From contig JAFGMA010000249.1 of NCBI GenBank assembly GCA_016927835.1, forward strand, positions 1 to 40,120: a stretch of 40,120 bases of DNA. Reading direction: 5' to 3'. Position numbers and translations under genes: made by a program. The stretch comes from Candidatus Zhuqueibacterota bacterium. GTDB taxonomy: Bacteria; Zhuqueibacterota; Zhuqueibacteria; Thermofontimicrobiales; Sulfurfontimicrobiaceae. The notes beneath the pieces were generated by a model that was not told where the DNA came from, ran no database searches, and saw only the letters and a list, made by a program, of their open reading frames with translations. This document shows, one piece after another, positions 15,480 through 24,652 of the stretch (its first letter is position 1; every line of letters begins with the position of its first letter).

Positions 15480-15627
15480 AACCTATCCGAAAACCTATTT
15501 TAAGAATGAATTGGATTAGGCAAAAACTGTAATTCACGCATGTTTTAGGGGGTATCCACCATCCCTGTTTATAAATGGATTCCCGTGACGGACCGCGGGA
15601 ATGACGCGGAGGATTTTCGGATAGGCT
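15480..15627. mobile_element. 148-bp MITE-like inverted-repeat element
   Basis: The ends are AACCTATCCGAAAACCT (15480) and AGGATTTTCGGATAGG (15610), complementary apart from one extra base. Inside lies a second hairpin, ATTCCCG at 15579 with CGGGAAT at 15596. It has no coding capacity. Length and terminal inverted repeats fit a non-autonomous element; no transposase or target duplication is visible. Confidence 0.5.
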
Positions 15628-15662
15628 TTTATAAGCTCATTACATGGTTTACGTTGCCTGTT

Positions 15663-15690
15663 GGGTTCCCAAACGGCGTTTGGGAACCAG
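15663..15690. repeat. short dispersed palindrome, best-preserved copy
   Basis: GGTTCCCAAAC, loop GGC, GTTTGGGAACC: a perfect 11-bp stem at 15664-15688. It defines the family found degenerate at 1463, 4726, 12441 and perhaps 36921. Confidence 0.7.
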
Positions 15691-15808
15691 TATCTGAGGT
15701 ATTACAGATTCAGCGGGATCTTATCGGTGACGACACTCAGAATGATTTTTCTCGGTGATTCCACCGGCTTTTCGCGCTCAGGATTCTTGTAATTTAATAA
15801 AAATCAAC

Positions 15809-15837
15809 TTGACATTTAAACGAAAATCTATTTTATT
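15809..15837 (+). promoter_or_regulatory. sigma-70 promoter of the acyltransferase-gpsA operon
   Basis: TTGACA, a 17-base spacer, TTTATT. The predicted leader is about 120 bases to the ATG at 15966. The -35 region matches TTGACATTTAAA of the divergent promoter at 15443. Confidence 0.5.
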
Positions 15838-15965
15838 GTATCGGAATTTCATCGCTCATAAGCCTTTTGCTATGGGCTTTGGAACCGGCAGCCTGTGCCC
15901 GTACTCAGGATCTGCGAATCGTTTTGTGCTGGTTGGTAAAATCAGAGTTAAGGAGGGATTGAAAT

Positions 15966-17600
15966 ATGTCAACACTGCACAAAGATATATTTAAGTCCAT
16001 TTTAAAACAGATTCATGAAAAATATCCGGAAGATTCGATGCACCGCGATTTGATACAGGACACCTTTTATTGGGAGCAACAGCGTTTGAACAACGCGAAA
16101 AAATCGGATGCCCAAAAAAAGGAAAAACAATTTTACCAGGATTTGCAGAAACAATACCTCAACGGCAAAGGAAAAACAACGCCGGTCTTTCGCGCATTGC
16201 TCAAACGACATCTGAGTGAAATTCAGGGGGACTTCAGCGAAGCCGTTTTCAAATTCAGCAACTCAATCCTCACCCTCGGCATCGATTTTCTAATGCGGGA
16301 ATTCAAATTTACAACCCTGTTCAAAAGCAAATCCAAACATCGCCCCCCGATCGATTCGATCAAAATCAGGGGAGAGATCGACATTGTCCGCAAACTTTCA
16401 AAAACAGGAACCCTGATTTGCACGCCCAATCACGTCTCAAACCTCGACTCAATCATCCTCGGATTCGGGCTTCACATCAGCGGCTTGCCACCGTTTACGT
16501 ATGGCGCAGGATTGAATCTGTTCGGCAATCCAATCCTTGCCTTTTTCATGAATAATTTGGGCGCATATAAGGTCGACCGCCTGAAAAGGCATAAGCTTTA
16601 CAAAGAGATACTCAAAATGTATTCGATCAGTATTCTTCAAAACGGGCAAAATTCATTGTTTTATCCCGGCGGTACACGGCTGCGGAGCGGAGGTCTGGAG
16701 AGTGAGTTGAAACTTGGACTGATGGGAACCGGTATCACCGCATACTTTCGAAATATTCAGGAGGGACATCCCGAACGAAAAATATATTACATTCCGGCGG
16801 TCCTGAGCTATCATATCGTATTGGAAGCCGGCTCGTTGATACGCGACCACCTGCATTCCGAGGGAAAACAACGATTTGTTCTGGCAGGCGATGCATTTCA
16901 TAAGAAAGCCAAAATCAGGCATTTTTTTCAAAATTTATTTCGCCTGGATTCATCGGTGTACTTGCACATCGGGCATCCGCTGGATCCTTTCGGAAACAGG
17001 GTAAATGAACTCGGTGAGAGCATCGATAACCAGGGACGCGTAATCGACACCCGGCGCTATTTCTTGAGTGATGACAAGATCGTCGCCGATGACAATCGCG
17101 ACAGGGTGTACACATCGATGCTCGGAGAGAAAATCCTCCGGGAGATTTATCGGTGTAATACCATTCTGGTCACCCATCTGGTCGCGTTTGCTTTGCACGC
17201 GATGATCCGCGCTGCCAATCCGGGATTATCGGTTTACCGACTCCTGGGACTGCCCCGCGCGAACCGACAGGTGGCAAGATCGGATCTCCTGCGATATATC
17301 GACATCCTGGCAGCCGATCTGCGCGAAAAGTACCGAGCCGGCATCCTGCAAGTAGAGGATGAAATTCTGAATGCGCCTGCGGATATTATTCTCAATAAAG
17401 CGCTAAAAATTCTCACCCGCTATCACACCATTCTGCCGCTAAAAGTCGTCGATCAATCGATCCAGGCGAAAAATATGTCGGTAGTGATTTATTATGGAAA
17501 TCGGTTAGACCAGGTGCCCGGGCTGACCATGCCTGCACCGCCTGCCGCGCTATTATCCAGCATCAAACCCACGTATGAAAATCCGGAGGTGCTCAATTGA
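15966..17600 (+). CDS. glycerol-3-phosphate acyltransferase-like protein (PlsB/PlsC superfamily)
   Basis: A 544-residue membrane-associated acyltransferase. Motif I is NHVSNLDS near residues 155-162 (catalytic His156 and Asp161 of HX4D), motif II is around GAYKVDR, and motif III is FYPGGTR near 232-238. A helical region of ~130 residues precedes the catalytic core, as in PlsB-type and plant-type enzymes, and a ~200-residue C-terminal region follows. The start has AAGGAGGG 7-8 bases upstream. It overlaps gpsA by four bases, so the pair likely makes sn-glycerol-3-phosphate and then acylates it in the first step of phospholipid synthesis. It is shorter than E. coli PlsB (807 residues). Acceptor choice (G3P or lysophosphatidate) is inferred from the neighbour. 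Confidence 0.85.
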   Translation: MSTLHKDIFKSILKQIHEKYPEDSMHRDLIQDTFYWEQQRLNNAKKSDAQKKEKQFYQDLQKQYLNGKGKTTPVFRALLKRHLSEIQGDFSEAVFKFSNSILTLGIDFLMREFKFTTLFKSKSKHRPPIDSIKIRGEIDIVRKLSKTGTLICTPNHVSNLDSIILGFGLHISGLPPFTYGAGLNLFGNPILAFFMNNLGAYKVDRLKRHKLYKEILKMYSISILQNGQNSLFYPGGTRLRSGGLESELKLGLMGTGITAYFRNIQEGHPERKIYYIPAVLSYHIVLEAGSLIRDHLHSEGKQRFVLAGDAFHKKAKIRHFFQNLFRLDSSVYLHIGHPLDPFGNRVNELGESIDNQGRVIDTRRYFLSDDKIVADDNRDRVYTSMLGEKILREIYRCNTILVTHLVAFALHAMIRAANPGLSVYRLLGLPRANRQVARSDLLRYIDILAADLREKYRAGILQVEDEILNAPADIILNKALKILTRYHTILPLKVVDQSIQAKNMSVVIYYGNRLDQVPGLTMPAPPAALLSSIKPTYENPEVLN

Positions 17601-18610
17601 ATACCACGTCGACAATCGCAGTCATCGGGGGCGGAAACTGGGGAACGGTTGTAGCAAATTTGATAGCCAGCAACGGCTACAAAACCTTGTTCTATGTTCG
17701 CAACCAGGCAGACCGAGAGAGCATCAATCGGCATCATATCAATCCGCGCTACCTGCCGGATGTCCGGCTCAGCGAAAATATCACTGCGGTTGGCGATTTC
17801 GAAGCACCGCTCGATGCCGCTTCCCTGGTTTTCCTGATTATCCCTGCAAAAGCCATTCGTTCGGTTATGACTGAAATGTCCGCCTGGCTAAAGGGAGATC
17901 ATATTATTGTGCACGGAACCAAAGGTCTTGAGCCTGAAACCCTGAAAACACCCTCCCAAATTATACTGGAAGCAAGCAGTGTCAAGCAAGTGGGCGCGAT
18001 ATCGGGTCCGAATCTGGCATTGGAAATTGCTGCCGGGCATCCGTCGGCAACGGTGATCGCCTCGCCTTTTGCGCGCGTGCGAAAATTGGCAACATTGGTA
18101 TTGAACAGTGATGTTTTCCGCGTCTATGAAAACGATGATCTCATTGGCGTGGAACTTGCGGGTGCGCTTAAAAATATCATCGCTATCGCCGCCGGCATTG
18201 TAAACGGCATTGGTTTCGGCGATAATACCAAAGCTGTCCTGCTGACGCGCGGTGTTTTTGAAATGACCCTGGTTTTACAAAAACTTGGGGGAGATATCCG
18301 CACTTTAAATGGTCTTGCAGGTATCGGTGATGTGATGGCAACTTGCGCCTCATCCAAAAGCCGGAATAACCAGGTCGGATTCCGGATCGGGCAGGGCGAA
18401 AAACTGGAAGCGATTCTCGATTCGATGCAAATGGTTGCCGAAGGCGTCCGTACCACGCAGGTTGTTTTTCCCTGGGCAAAGTCAAATAATTTATCCATGC
18501 CAATTACCGAAGCGGTTTACAGCCTGCTTTTCGAACATATACCAGTGAAAGACGCTATTAATCGTTTGATGACTCGTCCCGTTCGCCATGAATTAGGTCA
18601 CTTGAAATAG
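17597..18610 (+). CDS. gpsA: glycerol-3-phosphate dehydrogenase [NAD(P)+]
   Basis: A 337-residue soluble enzyme that reduces dihydroxyacetone phosphate to sn-glycerol-3-phosphate for phospholipids. The nucleotide-binding motif is GGGNWG at residues 11-16. Further family signatures are GTKGLEP, ISGPNLALEIAAGHPSA, the catalytic-lysine segment GALKNIIAIAAGI, GFGDNTKA and LAGIGDVMATC. Length is normal for GpsA. The start is TTG, inside the TTGA that also supplies the upstream gene's stop; GGAGGT lies 7 bases upstream. Translational coupling to the acyltransferase explains the pairing. Confidence 0.96.
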   Translation: MNTTSTIAVIGGGNWGTVVANLIASNGYKTLFYVRNQADRESINRHHINPRYLPDVRLSENITAVGDFEAPLDAASLVFLIIPAKAIRSVMTEMSAWLKGDHIIVHGTKGLEPETLKTPSQIILEASSVKQVGAISGPNLALEIAAGHPSATVIASPFARVRKLATLVLNSDVFRVYENDDLIGVELAGALKNIIAIAAGIVNGIGFGDNTKAVLLTRGVFEMTLVLQKLGGDIRTLNGLAGIGDVMATCASSKSRNNQVGFRIGQGEKLEAILDSMQMVAEGVRTTQVVFPWAKSNNLSMPITEAVYSLLFEHIPVKDAINRLMTRPVRHELGHLK

Positions 18611-18720
18611 TCTTATTGCGGCATGGGTTGAGCGGTTCAGTGTTCAAGCTTCCAGGTTGATAAGCCTTTGCGGATAAAATTTAAAATAGTTACGCTTTGA
18701 TAGATTTTTTTATTAGTGCC

Positions 18721-18836
18721 TGTCTGAAGACCTCCCGCAGGTTCCCTTAAGGCAATAAATATTGGTATTCAAATTTATGAAATTACTACATATCGACTTT
18801 TTAGTTTTATAAAACCTGCGGGAGGTTATTTTCAGA
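18721..18836. mobile_element. 116-bp MITE-like inverted-repeat element
   Basis: Left end TGTCTGAAGACCTCCCGCAGGTT (arm 18721-18743) and right end at 18813-18836 are complementary with a 2-base insertion. Each end holds the small palindrome AACCT/AGGTT around GCGGG. The core of ~69 bases is AT-rich and non-coding. It lies between gpsA and the SUMF1-like gene; the rest of that spacer shows no gene. Confidence 0.55.
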
Positions 18837-18990
18837 CGAACTCTAATTAAGAATACTCTCAGAATCATTGTGTGCCAAAAAAGCAATATCAAGAGCTTAT
18901 AACCATTGAACCGGGAACGCTGAACCTGAAACCACTCAGCTTAGGTTTTATTTTTGATCGTCTCTTATGCGCTATGATGCGAGGTTAATT

Positions 18991-20877
18991 ATGAAAAAAT
19001 TATCGATTTGGCTTGCAATCGTGATAGTCTCATTCTCGTTGACCGCTTTCGCCCAGGAATATCCGGGCATTGAAAAATTTCCTTACACCAGCATCAGAAA
19101 TCTGGCGGTGAAAGCAGACTGGCTGCAGCGTGATTTGCGCCGTGATAACTTGTACAAGGGTCTGGTGATGCCCCGCGTCCTGCTGCCGCCATCCGGAAAT
19201 CCGGATCACTCAACGGCGCACCAGGAAGATGCCGGCAATCGGAGTGGTCCATACCTGGCTGCCCTGAGCTATCAGTATGCGGTGAGCAAAGATCCCCAAA
19301 TACGCGAATGGGCGAATGAAACGTTTCAGGCAATTGAGATTCTTGAAAAAGTGACCGGCGTACCTGGCTGCGTTGCCCGAAGCTTCAATATTTCCGAAGC
19401 GCCGCAGCCGCATGAAGAGTGGTTCTTCTTTCCTGCTGAATGGCATGCTTCCCAAAGCATGCCTGGCTATCGCTGGCTTGGCGATCCCAGTTCGGATACC
19501 ATCATCAACCTGTTTCATGGGCTGGCGGTTTATTTCGATTTATGCGCTGATAACGCGCACCAAAAACGCATCGCCGCGTTGATCGACCGCATCATGACGC
19601 GTATTATAAATCATAACATGCGGATTGTGGATATTGATGGCAAAATGACGCTCTGGGGAAACTTCTCACCAGAATTGGAACATGATCCCCTGAATTCGCT
19701 AATCGCGCTGGCGCTTTTAAAAATCGCACACCATGTTACGCGGGATGGTCGCTTTGACTATCAATATTATGAGCTTATTAATAAACACGAATACGCGGAG
19801 CACGTGCTGCTTGCCAAATCCTTCGAAGTACCGCAGGTTCCCTGGGACGATCAACTGGGCATGCAGGCGTTGTACCATCTTTTGAATTATGAGCGCGATG
19901 CCGCCCTGACAATGAAATACATGGCGTCGCTGGAACGCTATTGGGGGATGTTGAATTCGGATATGCGGGTCTATTTTCATGTGATTTACAGCTACTTTGT
20001 CCCCGATAATTTCGGCTTTACAGAAAAATCTTTGGATTACCTGATTAACTGGGCTGGTGCCTGGCGCCAGAAACGCGATGAATTGATGCCCCGACAGGAT
20101 GGCTCCGTCGATCACATCATTGGAATTTGGCAGGAATCGCCCCAGGATTACTTGCTCACATACTGGTGCGCACGTTATCATAAAATATTAGCAGTTGACG
20201 GAAAAATCATAAATCCACGAAATGCCAATCTGAGCGGACGCGGCAAAAACGCGCCGCGAGGAATGGTACTCGTCCCGGCTGGCGATTTCATCATGGGTTC
20301 CGATGACGGCGATGCGGACGAATATCCGCAGCGAATCGTACATCTGGACGCGTATTATATCGACGTATTCGAGGTTACCAATGCAGAATATGCAAAATTT
20401 AATAAAAACCATAAATTTGATCCGGATCGAGCCAATGAAGCCGTAACCGGAGTAAGCTGGCACGAGGCGAATGCTTACGCGAAATTTGTGGGGAGACGCC
20501 TGCCAACTGAAGCTGAATGGGAAAAAGCCGCCCGTGGCTCCGATGGTCGTCGCTATCCCTGGGGCAATCATTACGAACTCAGCATGTCCGAACCATCGGG
20601 ATTGGTGCAAGAAGGGGTCTGGCGCGCGGGGATCAGTCCGTTCGGCGCTTATAAAATGGCTGGACATGCCTGGGAATGGACCGCCGACTGGTACAAGCCT
20701 TACACGGGCAATACCACCACGAGTCCGGCTTACGGCGAAAAGTATAAAGTCATCCGCGGCGGATCAAGCTTCAACGACCAGAGCATGCAACGCTGCGCAC
20801 ACCGCTACTATCTCGATCCGTCCGCAAAAAACAGCGGCTATAAAGTCGGATTTCGCTGCGTTAAAAGCGTGCGATAG
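18991..20877 (+). CDS. exported protein: helical N-terminal region plus SUMF1/FGE-like C-terminal domain
   Basis: 628 residues from the ATG at 18991, which has GAGG upstream and begins a signal peptide MKKLSIWLAIVIVSFSLTAF ending AQ. Residues about 25-400 are Trp/Tyr- and helix-rich and resemble an alpha/alpha-barrel glycan-processing or glycan-binding fold; I do not recognise the family. Residues about 410-628 are a formylglycine-generating-enzyme-like domain: GMVLVPAGDFIMGS, EVTNAEYAKF, VSWHEANAYAKF, RRLPTEAEWEKAARG, YPWGN, GHAWEWTADWY, VIRGGSSF and a final GFRCVKS. Aligned from GGS, both catalytic copper-binding cysteines of true FGE are replaced (by Asn and Gln), so sulfatase activation is unlikely. 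No sulfatase lies nearby. It is probably periplasmic or surface located. Confidence 0.85.
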   Translation: MKKLSIWLAIVIVSFSLTAFAQEYPGIEKFPYTSIRNLAVKADWLQRDLRRDNLYKGLVMPRVLLPPSGNPDHSTAHQEDAGNRSGPYLAALSYQYAVSKDPQIREWANETFQAIEILEKVTGVPGCVARSFNISEAPQPHEEWFFFPAEWHASQSMPGYRWLGDPSSDTIINLFHGLAVYFDLCADNAHQKRIAALIDRIMTRIINHNMRIVDIDGKMTLWGNFSPELEHDPLNSLIALALLKIAHHVTRDGRFDYQYYELINKHEYAEHVLLAKSFEVPQVPWDDQLGMQALYHLLNYERDAALTMKYMASLERYWGMLNSDMRVYFHVIYSYFVPDNFGFTEKSLDYLINWAGAWRQKRDELMPRQDGSVDHIIGIWQESPQDYLLTYWCARYHKILAVDGKIINPRNANLSGRGKNAPRGMVLVPAGDFIMGSDDGDADEYPQRIVHLDAYYIDVFEVTNAEYAKFNKNHKFDPDRANEAVTGVSWHEANAYAKFVGRRLPTEAEWEKAARGSDGRRYPWGNHYELSMSEPSGLVQEGVWRAGISPFGAYKMAGHAWEWTADWYKPYTGNTTTSPAYGEKYKVIRGGSSFNDQSMQRCAHRYYLDPSAKNSGYKVGFRCVKSVR

Positions 20878-20967
20878 GAATACGTGTTAATAAAATTAAA
20901 ATTTTAAGATCTTTCGAGAAGAAAAGAATAGGATCAGGATTTGCTTGAAAATGCACAGTTTAGTGTT

Positions 20968-21052
20968 ATTGCGAGGAGCGAAGCGACGAAACAATTTCAT
21001 ATTCAATTGCAAAAACAGAGATTGCTTCTCTTGACTGCGCAATACTCACAAT
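20968..21052. repeat. imperfect inverted repeat of the GCGAGGAGCGAAGCGACG type
   Basis: ATTGCGAGGAGCGAAGCGAC at 20968 and ATTGCTTCTCTTGACTGCGC at 21021, running on to ACAAT at 21052, are partly complementary. They surround a 25-base spacer. The sequence resembles a dispersed repeat common in several bacterial genomes. Confidence 0.45.
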
Positions 21053-21186
21053 AGCGGATTAAAAAAATGCCATATTGCCAGGCAAATCCTTAGTAAGCAC
21101 AAATATAATTTTTTCATGCAGCATTGAAAAAGAACCACTCTCGTACTCCGCATTTCTGTAAACTAAAAGCGCATTGTTATCATATA

Positions 21187-21334
21187 AAATGGGCGATTGG
21201 CTTTAGGCTGACGGCTTTTGGCGCTTAGATTATCAGGAATTACGTCGTATACATTATTTCACCTGTTGGGTGATAAACTTGGATAATTCTAATTAATTGA
21301 AATTTAATTAGCTAAAAGCCAATCGCTCAATTTA
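21187..21334. mobile_element. 148-bp MITE-like inverted-repeat element
   Basis: GGGCGATTGGCTTTAGGC (21191) and GCTAAAAGCCAATCGCTCA (21312) are near-perfect complements including 12 uninterrupted pairs. The interior is non-coding. It lies directly upstream of the mannosidase gene and may carry or disturb its promoter. Apart from this and the repeat at 20968, the spacer 20878-21388 holds nothing I can support. Confidence 0.5.
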
Positions 21335-21388
21335 GGTATCACACAAATCCCCAAAAATTATAAATGACCCGTAAAACAGGACACGACT

Positions 21389-24300
21389 ATGAAAGATCAA
21401 TTCTTCAGAAACATCATTCCGATGGTGCGCGAGTGCATCTATGAAAATCAAGTTCCGATACCGCAATGGGAAATGGCTGAAATTCCTGAGCAAAAGGAGG
21501 TTGCGCCCGACCTGAATCGCCTCGATTGGAAATTGGTCACGATTCCGCTTCGCTGGGGACGCACAAAATTGACATGCTGGTTCCGAACATCAATCACCAT
21601 TCCGGAGCATTTCAAAGGACACGAATTTGTTCTTCATCTCGATCCGGGCGCAGAAGGACTGTTATATGTCAATGGAACTCCATTTCACGGTCTCGACTCA
21701 AACCGGCATGAAATTCAGTTTCACGGCTTCAATCCTGGTGACACGCTCGAGCTTACAATTGAAGCATACAACGGACACCAGTTGAATCCCGCGATATTTA
21801 CTTATGTTGAATTGGCTACCATTAATTCGAGCGCCAGGGAATTATACCATCACCTTGATTTTGCCTGCAAAGTGATGGATACGCTGGCGCCAACAACGGA
21901 CGCTCGCGCATATCTGATGAATGAGCTTTATGACGCTTGCAAGCGAATTGACACAACCGGCAGTGAACTCCGGCTCCGCGACTCTCTCGATGACGCCTTA
22001 GCCTGCGTTAAAGAAACGATTTATGCCCGAACGCAACAACATCCTGAGATACCTCAAGTGTGGCTAACCGGGCATTCGCACATAGACGTTGCCTGGCTGT
22101 GGAGTCTGTTCGAAACCAGGCGCAAAACCGCGCGCACCTTTTCCACCGCCCTGAGATTGATGGAGCAATACCCGGATTTTATTTTCATCCAGAGTCAGCC
22201 ACATCTTTATGAATACGCCAAAGCGCATTATCCGGCAATTTTCGATCAAATCAAAGCCGCAGTTAAAAAAGGTAATTGGGAGCCGGCGGGAGCCATGTGG
22301 GTGGAGGCGGACTGCAACATCAGCAGCGGCGAAGCCCTCGTGCGGCAGGTGGTGCTCGGGAAAAATTACTTCAGAAAAGAATTTGGTGTAGACACGAAAG
22401 TACTCTGGTTGCCTGATGTATTCGGCTACTCATGGGCATTGCCCCAGATACTCAAAAAAGCAGGTGTCGATTATTTCATGACTGCCAAAATTTTATGGAA
22501 CGAAACCAATCAATTCCCATATACGACGTTTCAATGGAAGGGGATCGACGGCAGCACTGTGCTCTCACATTTTCCGTTCATGGGATATTCCGGGCAGGTT
22601 CAGCCGGGGAACCTTAAACGCGCTGTTGATAATATTCGAAACAAAGAGAACGCACAGATTATGCTCTTCCCGTTCGGGCATGGCGATGGCGGCGGTGGGG
22701 TGGTACCCGAATTTCTGGAAAATTTCAATCGAACCAGGTATTTTCCGGAATTACCCGTTTGTAAACAGGGCACTATCGCTGACTTCTTCGAATACCTCGA
22801 TGCAAATACGGAAAACCTGCCAACCTGGTTTGGTGAGTTGTACTATGAATTTCATCGCGGAACCTACACAACCCATTCAAAAATCAAGCGCCATAATCGC
22901 AAATGTGATTTTCTGTATCGTGATGCCGAAATTTTCGGGTGTTTGGCAGGCGAATCGCTATCGGATATTTACCAAACGCTCGAACCAGGCTGGAAAAAAA
23001 TACTGCTCAATCAATTTCACGATATCATCCCCGGCTCCTCGGTCGAGGAAGTCTACCTGGAAGCAGAACAGGACTATATCGAAGCCCGAAAAATCGGGGA
23101 ATCATCCAGAACAGAATCAATCAAGGCACTTGCAAAGAACATCGATACCATAACATCTGAAGGATTGCCGGTGGTGGTGTTTAACTCATTGGGTTGGCAG
23201 AGAACCGAGTTGGTCGAAATAGAGGTGAGTTTGCCTACGGAACAGGTTACGGTCACCGATGAAGCCGGACACCATCTGGTGCATCAAATTCTCGACAGGC
23301 GGCACGAGTCAACAAAGCTGCTCTTCGAAGCCCGGGATGTGCCCCCGCTTGGATATCGAACGTTCTTCATACGGAAGGGAACTGCCTCGCAGCTTGATTC
23401 GGACCTTCGTGTAACACCCTCTGAACTCGAAAATAGATATTTGAAAATCCGGCTCAACGATGGCGGCGAGATTGTTGAAATGCTCGATAAGCAAACCGGG
23501 CGCATTCTGAATGCACCGGGAGAGCCAATAAACCTGCTGAAAACGTACCAGGATCTTCCGTATTCATGGGAGGCATGGGAGCTTACGCCCGAATATCAAG
23601 ATCGTGAACTCGCGCTATTTAAAGTGACCGAGATCGAAGTATTGGAACATGGACCGGCACGGGGCGCCATCAGGATCAAGCGCGAATCGGAGCAGTCGAC
23701 ACTCACCCAGGTGCTCGCTCTTGCCTGCTGCCACCCCTACCTGGAGGTGCACACACACGTTGATTGGCATGAAAAGCGTACACTGCTCAAAGCGCTGTTC
23801 CCGGTGGATATTTTATCGACGAAAGCAACTTATGAAATACAGTATGGCAGCATCGAACGCCCGACGCATCGAAATACCAGTTGGGATGCCGCCAAATTCG
23901 AGGTTTGCGCGCAAAAGTGGATCGATTTATCTGAGGGCGAATACGGCGTAAGTCTTATGAATGACTGCAAATACGGGCACCATGTCTCAGGCAACGTCAT
24001 GGGCATCACACTGTTGAAATCCCCGATGTATCCGCATCCGGTGCATGCGCATTCGATTAATCCACATATTAAAGACCATCCCTACTACGACAATTTCACC
24101 GACCAGGGAGAGCATCATTTTTCGTATGCAATTTATCCCCATACAGGGAATTGGCGCGATGCGGGCACGGTGGAAAAAGCGTATGCCTTCAATGTGCCTC
24201 TGCTGGCGGGCATCGCAGAAAAATCATCCGGCGGGTTGCCTTCACGCCAGGCATTCATCTCAATCGATAAATCCAATATCGTTTTGGAAACGTTGAAACC

Positions 24301-24508
24301 TTCTGAAGATGGCAAACGCATGGTGCTGCGATTATATGAAAGCCATGGCACCAAAACGCCGGGCAAGTTGAAGCTTTTAATACCCATTTCGGAAATCTAT
24401 GAGTGCAATTTGATTGAGGAACCGGGTGAGAAAATCAACCACACAAATGGTGAGTTCGAGATTGTTATAAAACCGTACGAAATCAAATCATTCATTTTAT
24501 CGAAATGA
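21389..24508 (+). CDS. GH38 alpha-mannosidase
   Basis: A 1039-residue glycoside hydrolase that removes alpha-linked mannose, zinc dependent. The N-terminal ~220 residues form a beta-sandwich. The catalytic domain opens with GHSHIDVAWLW (zinc ligands His and Asp, near 228-235), then WEPAGAMWVEAD and WLPDVFGYS, whose Asp near 342 is the nucleophile, and PFGHGDGGGG with a further zinc His. A helical bundle and the large C-terminal beta domain follow, ending LKPYEIKSF-like. There is no signal peptide, so it is cytosolic, as in bacterial class II enzymes that recycle oligosaccharides. AGGA precedes the ATG. It is monocistronic, ending at a strong terminator. Substrate linkage is unknown. Confidence 0.95.
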   Translation: MKDQFFRNIIPMVRECIYENQVPIPQWEMAEIPEQKEVAPDLNRLDWKLVTIPLRWGRTKLTCWFRTSITIPEHFKGHEFVLHLDPGAEGLLYVNGTPFHGLDSNRHEIQFHGFNPGDTLELTIEAYNGHQLNPAIFTYVELATINSSARELYHHLDFACKVMDTLAPTTDARAYLMNELYDACKRIDTTGSELRLRDSLDDALACVKETIYARTQQHPEIPQVWLTGHSHIDVAWLWSLFETRRKTARTFSTALRLMEQYPDFIFIQSQPHLYEYAKAHYPAIFDQIKAAVKKGNWEPAGAMWVEADCNISSGEALVRQVVLGKNYFRKEFGVDTKVLWLPDVFGYSWALPQILKKAGVDYFMTAKILWNETNQFPYTTFQWKGIDGSTVLSHFPFMGYSGQVQPGNLKRAVDNIRNKENAQIMLFPFGHGDGGGGVVPEFLENFNRTRYFPELPVCKQGTIADFFEYLDANTENLPTWFGELYYEFHRGTYTTHSKIKRHNRKCDFLYRDAEIFGCLAGESLSDIYQTLEPGWKKILLNQFHDIIPGSSVEEVYLEAEQDYIEARKIGESSRTESIKALAKNIDTITSEGLPVVVFNSLGWQRTELVEIEVSLPTEQVTVTDEAGHHLVHQILDRRHESTKLLFEARDVPPLGYRTFFIRKGTASQLDSDLRVTPSELENRYLKIRLNDGGEIVEMLDKQTGRILNAPGEPINLLKTYQDLPYSWEAWELTPEYQDRELALFKVTEIEVLEHGPARGAIRIKRESEQSTLTQVLALACCHPYLEVHTHVDWHEKRTLLKALFPVDILSTKATYEIQYGSIERPTHRNTSWDAAKFEVCAQKWIDLSEGEYGVSLMNDCKYGHHVSGNVMGITLLKSPMYPHPVHAHSINPHIKDHPYYDNFTDQGEHHFSYAIYPHTGNWRDAGTVEKAYAFNVPLLAGIAEKSSGGLPSRQAFISIDKSNIVLETLKPSEDGKRMVLRLYESHGTKTPGKLKLLIPISEIYECNLIEEPGEKINHTNGEFEIVIKPYEIKSFILSK

Positions 24509-24652
24509 TTCCGGGTCGTCAGAATTGAAACCGATTCAACGGATGAATATATTCACTCTTATGCTTCCGGAAAATCTGAATTGATTTTCGATGTAATCCA
24601 TCAGCTAACGGACTCACCGTCACACGCAGCGCAAGCATCCAGCGTTGAAAAT

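Noticed and set aside
18991-20877. A true formylglycine-generating enzyme
   Set aside because: Both catalytic cysteine positions are replaced and there is no sulfatase in the window.
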